Assembly (NCBI GenBank): GCA_946998225.1
Contig: CAMPYH010000003.1
Span: 62,001 to 126,000, forward strand
Length of the DNA stretch: 64,000 nt
Reading direction: 5' to 3'
DNA from: an uncultured Clostridiaceae bacterium
Lineage (GTDB): Bacteria; Bacillota; Clostridia; TANB77; CAG-508
Position numbers and translations under genes: made by a program. Shown in pieces: positions 20,930 to 29,099 of the stretch. Position 1 is the stretch's first letter. Every line of letters begins with the position of its first letter. The notes under the pieces are model-generated. The model searched no databases, was not told the origin of the DNA, and saw only the letters and a program-made list of their open reading frames with translations.

Positions 20930-21955
20930 TTAATATATATACATTGCATCACCAAAACTAAAAAATCTATAGTCATTTTTCTTAGCCTCTTCATATGCAT
21001 TTAAAATATATTCTCTTTTAGATAAAGCAGATACAAGCATTAAAAGTGTAGATTTTGGTAAATGAAAGTTTGTTATTAAACTATCTACTATCTTAAATTT
21101 ATATCCTGGATAAATATATATTCCTGTATCTTCTTCACACTCTCTTAATATTCCGTTTTCATCTGATGCACTTTCTAAAACTCTTGTTGATGTTGTTCCG
21201 ACAGATATAACTTTACCTCCATTTTTCTTAGCATTATTTATTTTATCTGCAGCTTCTTTTGTTACAATAAAGTGTTCTTTATGCATATGATGTTTTGATG
21301 CATCTCTTACTTTAACAGGTCTAAATGTTCCAATTCCAACATGAAGAGTTACATATGCTATTTCTACACCTTTACTTTTTATTTCATCTAAAAGCTCTTT
21401 TGTAAAATGTAGTCCTGCTGTAGGTGCAGCAGCTGATCCATTATATTTTGCATAAATTGTTTGATATAAGTTTTGATCTTCTAAGCTTTTTGTAATATAT
21501 GGTGGAAGCGGCATAAGCCCTACTTCATCTAATATTTCATTTAGTATTCCATCATATATTAATTTAATTTTTCTTAATCCATCTGGAAGTATATCTAATA
21601 CCTCTATCTTTAATTTATCTCCAACAAGTATAGTTGCTCCTGGTTTTAATTTGTTTCCTGGTCTTGCCATAGCCTCCCATGTATCTTTTTCATCTAGTTC
21701 TTTAATAAGGACTACTTCTACATTTGCTCCAGTTGTTTTTTTGCCATAAAGTCTTGCTGGTATTACTTTTGTATCGTTTAAAACAAGTACATCACCTTCG
21801 TTTAAATAATTTAATATGTCTTTAAAAACTTTATGTTCTATCTCACCAGTTTTTTTATTAAGCATCATTAATTTTGCTTCATCCCTTTTTTCAAGTGGTG
21901 ATTGAGCTATATATTTTTCTGGTAAATCGTAATCATAATCTAAAATATCTATCAT
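20930..21955 (-). CDS. queA: S-adenosylmethionine:tRNA ribosyltransferase-isomerase
   Basis: 341 aa QueA with [18 protein letters not shown] at the N-terminus, [24 protein letters not shown] and [12 protein letters not shown]. It transfers the ribosyl part of SAM to preQ1-tRNA made by Tgt, giving epoxyqueuosine. Two ATGs are adjacent; I take the second (21955) because AAGGGG is only 2 nt from the first and 5 nt from the second. Directly upstream of tgt. The 5' gap to tmcAL carries the divergent promoters. Confidence 0.96.
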   Translation of the reverse strand: MIDILDYDYDLPEKYIAQSPLEKRDEAKLMMLNKKTGEIEHKVFKDILNYLNEGDVLVLNDTKVIPARLYGKKTTGANVEVVLIKELDEKDTWEAMARPGNKLKPGATILVGDKLKIEVLDILPDGLRKIKLIYDGILNEILDEVGLMPLPPYITKSLEDQNLYQTIYAKYNGSAAAPTAGLHFTKELLDEIKSKGVEIAYVTLHVGIGTFRPVKVRDASKHHMHKEHFIVTKEAADKINNAKKNGGKVISVGTTSTRVLESASDENGILRECEEDTGIYIYPGYKFKIVDSLITNFHLPKSTLLMLVSALSKREYILNAYEEAKKNDYRFFSFGDAMYIY

Positions 21956-22100
21956 CATGTCCCCTTAATTTTAATATTTTTAATTATACCACAATATATT
22001 ATTAAATAGTAAATTTAATAATATTTATTTTTCCTTTTAACCATTTTATATTTTCCACATCTGTGGTATATTTTATATAAATAAATATATTGGAGAACAA

Positions 22101-23324
22101 ATGAAAGTTTTAGGAATAGTTGGAGAATATAATCCATTCCATAATGGACATCTATTACATTTAGTAAAATCTAAAGAAATTGTACATCCAGATTTTGTAA
22201 TAGCTGTTATAAGTGGTAATTTTATGCAAAGAGGTACACCTTCCATAATAGATAAATGGAAAAGAGCAGAACTTGCTGTATCTCAAGGGATAGACATGGT
22301 TGTAGAACTTCCTACAGTTTATGCAATATCTAGTGCAGAAGATTTTGCTGATGGAAGTATTAAAGTTTTAAAAGAAATAGGAATCATTAACTTCTTATCT
22401 TTTGGAAGTGAATGTGGAGATATAAACAAACTAGAAACACTTGCAGATCTTCTTTTAAATGAGCCCCATGATTTCAAACAACTATTTACAACAGAACTAA
22501 GTACAGGCATTTCTTATCCTAAAGCATTATACAATACAACAAAAAAATACTTTCCAAATGGTGAAGAGTTTGCATCTATCTTAGAGTCTCCAAATAATAC
22601 TCTAGGCATAGAATATATAAAAGCTATGAAGAAAAATAATCTTAAAGCAACTGTTTTAACCATAGGAAGAAATTCAGAATACTATACAGAAAACAAAGAA
22701 ATAATAAACGGTATTGCAAGTGGTTCAACAATAAGAACACTTATAGAAGAAAACCAAAAATTCCATACAGCTGTTCCTTTTGAAACATTTGAAACAGTAA
22801 TGGAATGCAAAAAACAAGGAAATATTGTTTATGGAATAAACAACTTCTCAAACATAATACTATACAAAGCAAGAACAATGCCAATGCAAAACCTTGCTAA
22901 AATACAAGGAGTTACTGAAGGTCTAGAAAATAGAATAAAAAAAGCAGCAATTGAATCATCAAACTTTAATGAATTTATTGAAAACATAAAAACAAAAAGA
23001 TACACAGAATCTAAAATAACTAGAATCCTTACAGCAATGCTTTTAGATATAACTAAAGATGATGTAATACTTGCTAAAAAAACAAAACCATATATTAGAG
23101 TACTTGCATGTAATCAAAATGGTAAAATGCTAATATCTGAAATAGCAAAACAAAACAAACACGCAGATATAATAATCTCACCTGCAAACTATCTAAAAAA
23201 TAGTAAAGACAAAAACAAAAAACTACTTCTAGAAAAAGACATACTTGCAACAGATATCTATACTCTAGGATACAAACACAACTCTCCTGGTGGCTTAGAT
23301 TTTACAACAAATATTATGAGATAA
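22101..23324 (+). CDS. tmcAL: tRNA(Met) cytidine acetate ligase
   Basis: 407 aa. Its N-terminus GIVGEYNPFHNGHLLHL has the HxGH nucleotidyltransferase motif, followed by SGNFMQRGTPSI and PNNTLGIEYIKAM. TmcAL activates acetate with ATP to make ac4C34 in elongator tRNA-Met of Firmicutes. Full length. The RBS GGAG lies 6 nt upstream of ATG. Divergent from queA, one of the few plus-strand genes here; it ends before an A-rich spacer and a strong terminator. Confidence 0.93.
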   Translation: MKVLGIVGEYNPFHNGHLLHLVKSKEIVHPDFVIAVISGNFMQRGTPSIIDKWKRAELAVSQGIDMVVELPTVYAISSAEDFADGSIKVLKEIGIINFLSFGSECGDINKLETLADLLLNEPHDFKQLFTTELSTGISYPKALYNTTKKYFPNGEEFASILESPNNTLGIEYIKAMKKNNLKATVLTIGRNSEYYTENKEIINGIASGSTIRTLIEENQKFHTAVPFETFETVMECKKQGNIVYGINNFSNIILYKARTMPMQNLAKIQGVTEGLENRIKKAAIESSNFNEFIENIKTKRYTESKITRILTAMLLDITKDDVILAKKTKPYIRVLACNQNGKMLISEIAKQNKHADIIISPANYLKNSKDKNKKLLLEKDILATDIYTLGYKHNSPGGLDFTTNIMR

Positions 23325-23421
23325 AATAACAGAAAAAGAAGCATAAAAAAAAGAAAGAACAAACAAAAAATAAGAAGTAACAAAAGAAATAACAAAAAAA
23401 TTATAAACAAAATTATAAAAG

Positions 23422-23461
23422 AAACAATCACTCTTTTCTAAATTGAAAAGAGTGATTGTTT
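23422..23461. terminator. strong bidirectional terminator between tmcAL and the DGR target
   Basis: A perfect 17-bp stem (23422-23438 with 23445-23461), 6-nt loop, with T-rich sequence on both sides. The tmcAL (plus) and DGR target (minus) genes converge on it. Confidence 0.85.
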
Positions 23462-23548
23462 TTAAAGATAATATATAAAACAAATAGTATATAAAACATT
23501 ATTAACCAATAGTGCGTTTTATTAGCAACAATATATTAATATAACAAT

Positions 23549-26500
23549 TTATTTCATAATCTCATACTTTTTAAAGAATACAGCTAACTTGTTCTTAGCT
23601 CTTACTCCAAGACCTAATATTGTACATATTCCAGCTGTTATTCCAAGCATCTTTATACTATCTGATCCGCTCATAGGAAGCGTTAGAACCGGACGTATAA
23701 TTATTGTAAGTCCAGATATCTCTGTAATATATCCTGAAGAAATATTTCCTTTTTGAATTGTGTAAGTAATCGGATTACCCGTTTTATCTCTTTCAGGAAG
23801 ATTTTCAGAAGTTATATAACCAGCACTCTTTAAAAGTTCAATATCTTTTAAAGGTTTACCATTAGCAAATAGTTTTACTGGCACACTATCTAAAGTTTTA
23901 TCAAAGATAAACTCTGCTTTAATAGTATAATTTTTCTTAGGTGGAGTATATTTTACATTTAATGCATTTCCATCAACTTTAACATCACCCTCACCTTCAC
24001 CTTCATACTTAATAGTGTAATTTTTAAACTTACCATCAACAAAATATTTTACATCAGTAAACTTAAATTCAGTATTACCTTTTTTCAAAGTAACATCCAA
24101 AGTATCAACAAGATTTTTTCCGTCCATTAATTTAATCTTTCCATCAAGACTAAATCCTTCATCATTTTCTGCACCTTCATCATATGTAACAGATACTGGA
24201 TAATCTCCATCTTTACGGTAGATTAATATATCATACTCTAAATCTTCTTTTCCAAATGACACAATATCTTGTTCAAGTTCATGATCGCCATTATATTTAG
24301 ATATTATCTTGTAATTTGCATCAATAGGAAGTCCTAATACTTCCATCTTGTATTTGCTGTCTTTCATAACAACACCAGGTACATTAACCAATCCAACTTT
24401 GCCAGAATTTACACTAATATTTTCTTTACTTACTAAAGATGTATTACTATCTCCAATATTAAGATTGATCTTAGCTCCAGTTATATCTTTTCCATATTCA
24501 TTTATAACATTAAACTTTATATTCTTACTTGGATTATTTATAAGTTCTATATCCCACACTGGTTCTTGATGAACTCCAACATCATTAATCTTACGATACG
24601 TAATATCTGATGACGATAAGAAAGCTACAACGCGGTACGAATACGTATCGTCATATTCATACCAATCTCCAGGTGCTGTAACATAAACAAATCCCCAGTC
24701 AGATGATTCTAAATTATTTAAATTAACCATACCCCTTCCGAAATAAACATCACCAGAATCAACAACTACCATACCTGTTTGTCCTAGTTCATAAGAGCTT
24801 TTACCACCTGCATTATCCAAATCCCATAATACTTTTTTATAATTGTTTTCTGGTACATCAGATTTATTTATACCATAACCTCTATCTTTACCCTTTACAT
24901 CCTGTTTTGCAGCTTTTGCTATGTTCTTATCTGACCATTGTTGAGTACTATTTCCTGTATCTCTTTGTGGAAAATATACATTTTGTGTATATATACCACC
25001 ATATCCTGTGCCAGTGTTTTTATTAAACTTAGAATCTATCTTTATTGTACTTTCTGTCCATCCAAACGCTTTTTCTATATCTTCAGTTCTTAGTGGTCTT
25101 GCTCCAGATAATGGTACTGCTATGTCTTTTAATCCTTCTTTAGTTGTAATTCCAGGTATTCCTTTTGGACTAGTTAATGGTATTCCATCTATACCTGTTT
25201 TCCATGTTGCTGTATCTCCAGGACCTTCTAATTGTGATCCTACTTTGTATGTAAACTCTTTCTTTTTAGCACCTTTTCCATGTCCAAATATACTTGCTAT
25301 CTTATGCATATTATGTTCATACCATATATAGTCGATTGCACCTTTTTGTTTAAATTTTGGAGATATACTATCTGATGCTATTATAACATCACCTGTTACT
25401 TCATCTACTCCCCATACATGCCAATTTGTATCTATTTTATTTGCATCAAAGTCTTGCTTATATGTTGAGCCTGGAACTGTTGCCGTTCCTTTTTCTATTG
25501 TCGTTTTCAGCAAATCTTGGTTATCTCCAAGATTTGCTAATCTTTTGTCTTCTATCTTTACTCCAGTTTCTTTATGGTCATATTTTACTATATCCCCTAT
25601 TTTCATTCCTTTTGGAAGTGTTTGTTTTTCTTGAATTTCCCAGATTTGTTCTTGGTGGGCGCCAAAGGCGCTGGATTTACGATATACGATGTCCGATGAC
25701 GACAAGAAGGCTGCTACACGACCAGGAATCGTCCTAGCATACTCATACCAGTAGCCATCAGCATTAGCACCCACGAAAGCATCGTTCGCAGAATAGAAGC
25801 CGCCTGAATAGACCATACCCCTTAAGAAGCCAACATCGATCGAATAAACATCCAGGCCTAGTTGCCCTAGTTGATAATAAGTTTTACTTCCTGCATTATT
25901 CCAATCCCATAATACTTTTTTATAATTGTTTTCTGGTACATTGGATTTTTCTATATAGTACCAACCATCTTTTCCTCTTACATCTTGTTTTGTTGCTTTT
26001 GCTATGTTCTTATCTGCCCATTGCTGAGTACTATTTCCTGTGTCTCTTTGAGGAAAATGTATATTTTTTGTATATATTCCTCCGTAACCTGTACTACCAT
26101 TTTTGCTAAACTTTGAATCTGTCTTTATTGTACTTTCTGTCCATCCAAACGCTTTTTCTATATCTTCAGTTCTTAGTGGTCTTGCTCCAGATAATGGTGC
26201 TGCTATATCTTTTAATCCTTCTTTAGTTGTAATTCCAGGTATTCCATTTGGAGTAGTTAATGGTATTCCATCTATACCCGTTTTCCATGTTGCTGTATCT
26301 CCAGTATCTTCTAATTGTGATCCTACTTTATATGTAAATGCTTTATTTTTAGCACCTTTTCCATGTCCAAATATACTTGCTATCTTATGCATATTATGTT
26401 CATACCATATATAGTCTATTGCACCTTTTGTTCTAAATTCTGGATATATACTATCTGATACAATCATTATTTCTTTATTGTCTTTATCTATATTAAATAC

Positions 26501-26812
26501 ACGCCACGTTGTATCTATTGTACTTGCATCAAATGTTTGTTCGTATGTTGAACCAGGAATACTTGCTGTTCCTTTTCCTATGGTTGTTTTTAAGTCCTCT
26601 GGTTTTACGCCTGTCTTATGATCATATTTAATTATATCTCCAATTCGCATATCTCCAGGTATGTCTGCTTTTATTTTATTTTTATTTGTAAATATATTTA
26701 ATATGTTTTCTTTTTGTGTAATTAAAATACTAGATACTAATATTAAAAGTAGTATCTGTAATATTATTTTATTTAATTTTACTTTTACTTTTCTATTTGG
26801 AACCTTTTTCAT
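23549..26812 (-). CDS. DGR target: sortase-type surface protein with two lectin-like variable domains
   Basis: 1087 aa. Residues 1-35 hold a basic stretch and a hydrophobic export signal. Two tandem domains follow (~51-395 and ~400-755), with near-identical N-terminal halves (HNMHKIASIFGHGKGA, SGARPLRTEDIEKAFGWTES, PQRDTGNSTQQW). Each ends in a variable region: VR1 ~317-368 (conserved RGMV, WYEY, GRVAAFLSSSD) and VR2 ~677-731. This C-terminal pattern matches formylglycine-enzyme/C-type-lectin-fold DGR targets. Residues ~760-1040 look like Cna-B/MucBP-type beta domains. The end LPMSGSDSIKMLGI, a hydrophobic helix and a Lys-rich tail form an LPxTG-like sorting signal. The start overlaps the upstream MutS-I-like gene by 20 bp. 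Confidence 0.88.
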   Translation of the reverse strand: MKKVPNRKVKVKLNKIILQILLLILVSSILITQKENILNIFTNKNKIKADIPGDMRIGDIIKYDHKTGVKPEDLKTTIGKGTASIPGSTYEQTFDASTIDTTWRVFNIDKDNKEIMIVSDSIYPEFRTKGAIDYIWYEHNMHKIASIFGHGKGAKNKAFTYKVGSQLEDTGDTATWKTGIDGIPLTTPNGIPGITTKEGLKDIAAPLSGARPLRTEDIEKAFGWTESTIKTDSKFSKNGSTGYGGIYTKNIHFPQRDTGNSTQQWADKNIAKATKQDVRGKDGWYYIEKSNVPENNYKKVLWDWNNAGSKTYYQLGQLGLDVYSIDVGFLRGMVYSGGFYSANDAFVGANADGYWYEYARTIPGRVAAFLSSSDIVYRKSSAFGAHQEQIWEIQEKQTLPKGMKIGDIVKYDHKETGVKIEDKRLANLGDNQDLLKTTIEKGTATVPGSTYKQDFDANKIDTNWHVWGVDEVTGDVIIASDSISPKFKQKGAIDYIWYEHNMHKIASIFGHGKGAKKKEFTYKVGSQLEGPGDTATWKTGIDGIPLTSPKGIPGITTKEGLKDIAVPLSGARPLRTEDIEKAFGWTESTIKIDSKFNKNTGTGYGGIYTQNVYFPQRDTGNSTQQWSDKNIAKAAKQDVKGKDRGYGINKSDVPENNYKKVLWDLDNAGGKSSYELGQTGMVVVDSGDVYFGRGMVNLNNLESSDWGFVYVTAPGDWYEYDDTYSYRVVAFLSSSDITYRKINDVGVHQEPVWDIELINNPSKNIKFNVINEYGKDITGAKINLNIGDSNTSLVSKENISVNSGKVGLVNVPGVVMKDSKYKMEVLGLPIDANYKIISKYNGDHELEQDIVSFGKEDLEYDILIYRKDGDYPVSVTYDEGAENDEGFSLDGKIKLMDGKNLVDTLDVTLKKGNTEFKFTDVKYFVDGKFKNYTIKYEGEGEGDVKVDGNALNVKYTPPKKNYTIKAEFIFDKTLDSVPVKLFANGKPLKDIELLKSAGYITSENLPERDKTGNPITYTIQKGNISSGYITEISGLTIIIRPVLTLPMSGSDSIKMLGITAGICTILGLGVRAKNKLAVFFKKYEIMK
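24622..24785 (-). other. VR2: diverged second variable region
   Basis: It aligns with VR1 at protein level (RGMV, WYEY, VVAFLSSSD shared) but differs from the template at many non-adenine positions, including the end expected to prime (GCTACAACGCGG against the template's CTGCTACACGACC on the plus strand). It is A+T-rich like the genome. It looks like a variable region frozen from, or belonging to, a different template. Confidence 0.65.
25659..25671. promoter_or_regulatory. GC-rich hairpin downstream of VR1
   Basis: A perfect 5-bp G+C stem (25659-25663 with 25667-25671) with a 3-nt loop. It lies 39 nt beyond the 3' end of VR1 in coding sense, inside SSAFGAH. DGRs of the Bordetella phage type need a hairpin or cruciform a short way after the VR for target recognition; this is the matching element. 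The equivalent place by VR2 (INDVGVH) has none. Confidence 0.55.
25711..25862 (-). other. VR1: active variable region of the DGR target
   Basis: 152 bp, gap-free match to the template repeat at 27615-27766 (constant offset 1904). There are 24 mismatches: 23 are at template adenines (T on the plus strand) and one is T to G on the coding strand (25733). In protein, 18 residues change, nearly all from template Asn codons (AAT/AAC) to Tyr, Gly, Asp, Ala, Ile and others. The 22 bp at 25711-25732 are identical and correspond to the initiation-of-mutagenic-homology end. Confidence 0.95.
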
Positions 26813-27275
26813 ATTTACTTCTTTCCTCTTTTATTTTTATATCTATATATTTATTTAAATCTTTTAATACCACATCTATGTATGGTTCATTTATTTGTCT
26901 TTCAAGAAGATTTCTTATGTTCTCTAATAATTGTTGTTTTTCATAAGAATCTTTTCCTTTTTGTTCTAGTATTGAGTATCTATTATTGTTAAATGTTTTT
27001 AGCTGTTTTATGTCTATATTATTTAAATCTTCTATTATTATGTAATTTACTTCTTCATTTTCTAATAGCTTTTTGATATCTTCTATCTTACTAAGTGGTA
27101 AACCTACTTTTATATATGATATCTGATCTACAACTTTGTATCCGGTTATTGCATGCATTACTATTGAGTCAATTTCATATGTAACATAAAAACTTCCAAC
27201 TTTTAAAATACAAACTGCATATTTTAAATCTGCATTTTCTTCTTTTAGCCTCAGTATTTTAACACTATTACTCAT
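26793..27275 (-). CDS. DGR accessory protein with MutS-domain-I-like fold (MSL type)
   Basis: 160 aa. Residues ~15-75 (CILKVGSFYVTYEIDS, ITGYKVV, VGLPLSKIEDIKKLL) resemble the mismatch-contacting N-terminal domain of MutS (GdFYE...DA...iPm.GvP.h..). MutS-like accessory ORFs are reported near DGR targets in surveys, as I recall; their role is unproven. The C-terminal part is helical and charged. I start at ATG 27275, with GGAG 8 nt upstream; an upstream in-frame ATG at 27368 has no RBS. It overlaps the target start by 20 bp, so the two are translationally coupled. A separate promoter after the template terminator is expected, but I see no clear one. Confidence 0.6.
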   Translation of the reverse strand: MSNSVKILRLKEENADLKYAVCILKVGSFYVTYEIDSIVMHAITGYKVVDQISYIKVGLPLSKIEDIKKLLENEEVNYIIIEDLNNIDIKQLKTFNNNRYSILEQKGKDSYEKQQLLENIRNLLERQINEPYIDVVLKDLNKYIDIKIKEERSKYEKGSK

Positions 27276-27396
27276 ATTTAATACTCCAATATGTTTTTTT
27301 ATGATTCTTAAAAGTATATTAATATATTTAAAATATATTTTTAATTTAAATTTATACATTATGTTCATTTTGTAATATTCATTATATTTTTTTAAT

Positions 27397-27429
27397 ATAA
27401 AAAACTGAGAAGACAGAATCTTCTCAGTT
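27397..27429 (-). terminator. terminator of the template-repeat RNA
   Basis: An 11-bp perfect stem (27403-27413 with 27419-27429), 5-nt loop, followed on the minus strand by six U residues. It ends the RT-avd-ORF-template transcript before the MutS-I-like gene. Confidence 0.85.
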
Positions 27430-27838
27430 AAACCTGCTATGGTAACCAGCCTCAGATTTCACTTTAATAGTTAATTTCAAAGCCGTACAACATGGTTTAT
27501 TTTATCTTTTAAAAGCCTATGGTTTAAAAGAAAGGATTAGTTTGCCTTTTGTCTTCTGTTAGCAAAGCATTATATCTAGTATAATTGTCCTTACCAAGAC
27601 TCAGTTTCAAAAGTCTGCTACACGACCAGGAATCGTATTATCATTCTCATTCCAGTTGCCATCAGTATTAGCATTCACGAAATTATTGTTCGCAGAATTG
27701 AAGTTGTCTGAATTGACCATACCCCTTTTGAAGTTAACATTGTTCGAATTAACATCCAGGCCTAGTACACTAACCCTATTTATTTTATACTGTTTTTTAG
27801 ATAATTATGCAATTAATTTTTTATTTATTATTAATTCT
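27398..27838 (-). ncRNA. DGR template RNA: template repeat plus structured 3' spacer
   Basis: No ORF of note fills this 440-bp stretch. It holds the template repeat (27615-27766), then about 185 nt of spacer less A+T-rich than the genome, then the terminator. In the spacer an 8-bp stem (27506-27513 with 27523-27530) and a GACT/AGTC pairing next to the template are visible. In the Bordetella phage DGR, RNA just downstream of the template is needed for priming and RT binding; this spacer is the equivalent by position. It is probably processed from the RT operon transcript. Confidence 0.75.
27615..27766 (-). repeat. template repeat (TR) of the diversity-generating retroelement
   Basis: The minus strand would read as a protein-like frame full of Asn codons (SNNVNF, ANNNFVNAN, NWNENDNTIPGRVA). 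That is typical of DGR templates, in which adenines mark the positions to be randomised. It matches VR1 without gaps; mismatches are at adenines. It has no start codon and is not itself a gene. The G+C-rich end CTGCTACACGACCAGG (plus strand, 27615-27630) is the IMH-equivalent end. Confidence 0.95.
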
Positions 27839-28627
27839 TTACTTGTTTGATTTTATATTTTCTATAATCCAGTTTTGGGCTACTTCTATAAAGTTTTTAT
27901 CTTCAATACTAAATAGTTTTTGTATTATATTATCTATTTTATTCTCCTTTTTTGCATATTTTTTAGAGATTTTAAGAACTTTTCCGTAGTTATTTTGTTC
28001 ATATATATTTTTATCCTCTATTAAATATCCCAAATGTGATAAGTATATATAGTAGTTTACATTTTCAGTTTTTAAATATTCTAAAAAATCCCGCATATAC
28101 ATTTTAGGAATTATTATATATATTTCTGTATGTGTTTTTCGTTTTTTTCTTAATATTTTAGCTCTTTTATGTTTCTTTATTGTTTTTAAAAAATATAATG
28201 CTATATATGCACTTTGACCATAAATATATACACTTTCTTTTTTCTTAATAATATTTATGCATTTTTTGTTTAATCTATTTACAAAAAGATTAATCATTTT
28301 TAAATCTTTTATCTTTTCTCTTTCTTTTAAAAGTTTATGATCTTTTTTTATGTATATAGCTTTATATGTCTTTTTTTCTTTAAAATTAGTTTTTTCCTTT
28401 AATTCATCTATTACATTTATATATACATTATTTTTAGCCTGTCTTTTTCTCTCATTTATTTCTCTATATGAATAATTTGGTTGTAGCTTTTCTTCTTTCT
28501 TTTCTATATCTTTTGCAATTTTATTTAAATCTTCAATTGATCCTTCTACATCTTTAAGAGTTATTTCAACTTTGTCTAAATTTAATAAATTAATGTCATA
28601 TTCAAATCCATATTTATCTTTAAACAT
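27839..28627 (-). CDS. unrecognised DGR-associated basic protein (262 aa)
   Basis: Not recognised. Strongly basic, with a helical Lys/Glu-rich N-terminal half (~20-135) and a mixed segment (~130-205). In that segment VYIYGQSAYIALYF, EIYIIIPKMYMRDFLEYLK and ENVNYYIYL loosely follow the order of MutS domain I (a GxxFYE-like strand-helix, then an iPm-like strand, a helix, and a nYyI strand). That would make it a second MSL-like protein. RBS AAGGA, 6 nt from the ATG. It lies 22 bp after avd and 72 bp before the template, so it is expressed with them. A nucleic-acid-binding helper of template RNA or cDNA is my inference. Confidence 0.6.
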   Translation of the reverse strand: MFKDKYGFEYDINLLNLDKVEITLKDVEGSIEDLNKIAKDIEKKEEKLQPNYSYREINERKRQAKNNVYINVIDELKEKTNFKEKKTYKAIYIKKDHKLLKEREKIKDLKMINLFVNRLNKKCINIIKKKESVYIYGQSAYIALYFLKTIKKHKRAKILRKKRKTHTEIYIIIPKMYMRDFLEYLKTENVNYYIYLSHLGYLIEDKNIYEQNNYGKVLKISKKYAKKENKIDNIIQKLFSIEDKNFIEVAQNWIIENIKSNK

Positions 28628-28649
28628 TTATTTCCTTATCTAATATTTT

Positions 28650-29069
28650 TTATATTTTTCTTATTTCATTTTCTCTTTTTAATCTATTTAATTCTGTTTT
28701 AAAATGCTTTTTAAGAGCTGATCCATATGCCAATATTTTAGAAATTCTATCTCCTAATTTTAAATATGTTTTATCTGCTATTTGATGTTCATCAAACAAA
28801 TATACAATGTATATGTTAATTAGATTTGTATTTGCTTGCATGTTTTCAATAAGTTCTATTCTATCTTTTATATCATCTTTTTCATTTTGTAATGTAGCAA
28901 GTTTTATATATTCCGATAATGCCTTATATATTTCTTCTCTATCTAAATAATATATTCTATGTATATTTATTAAAGCTCTATTTAATTCTTTCTTTAATTC
29001 TATTATTTCTTTTAAAACTTTTAATTTTATATTATTTGTTTCATTTCTTACATATTTGGTATTTCTCAT
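28650..29069 (-). CDS. avd: Avd-like four-helix-bundle accessory protein of the DGR
   Basis: 139 aa, all-helical, Lys/Arg-rich, no Cys. Four helices are apparent (~12-42, ~45-65, ~68-100, ~105-137). The LGDRISKILAYGSALKKHFK end resembles the last helix of Avd / S23-type four-helix-bundle proteins. Avd forms a pentameric barrel that binds the RT and template RNA and is essential for cDNA synthesis. Position next to the RT (30 bp) supports the call. Residue identity to known Avd is low by eye, so it rests on size, helicity, charge and context. Confidence 0.65.
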   Translation of the reverse strand: MRNTKYVRNETNNIKLKVLKEIIELKKELNRALINIHRIYYLDREEIYKALSEYIKLATLQNEKDDIKDRIELIENMQANTNLINIYIVYLFDEHQIADKTYLKLGDRISKILAYGSALKKHFKTELNRLKRENEIRKI

Positions 29070-29099
29070 TTGTATTTTCCTTTCCTTATTTTCTTATTT

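Larger units (their letters stand above)
24600..26640 (-). repeat. ~1.08-kb internal tandem duplication in the target gene
   Basis: The block near 25680-26640 is repeated at about 24600-25560, offset ~1.08 kb. Long stretches are the same base for base, for example around 25060-25110 against 26140-26190 and 25266-25335 against 26346-26415. The similarity drops sharply in and next to the variable regions. The boundaries are approximate. Confidence 0.8.

Noticed and set aside
24348..26414. Plus-strand open frames opposite the target gene (24348-24569, 25008-25331, 26103-26414)
   Set aside because: They are antisense to the target's repeated domains and look alike only because the domains are duplicated; no RBS pattern.
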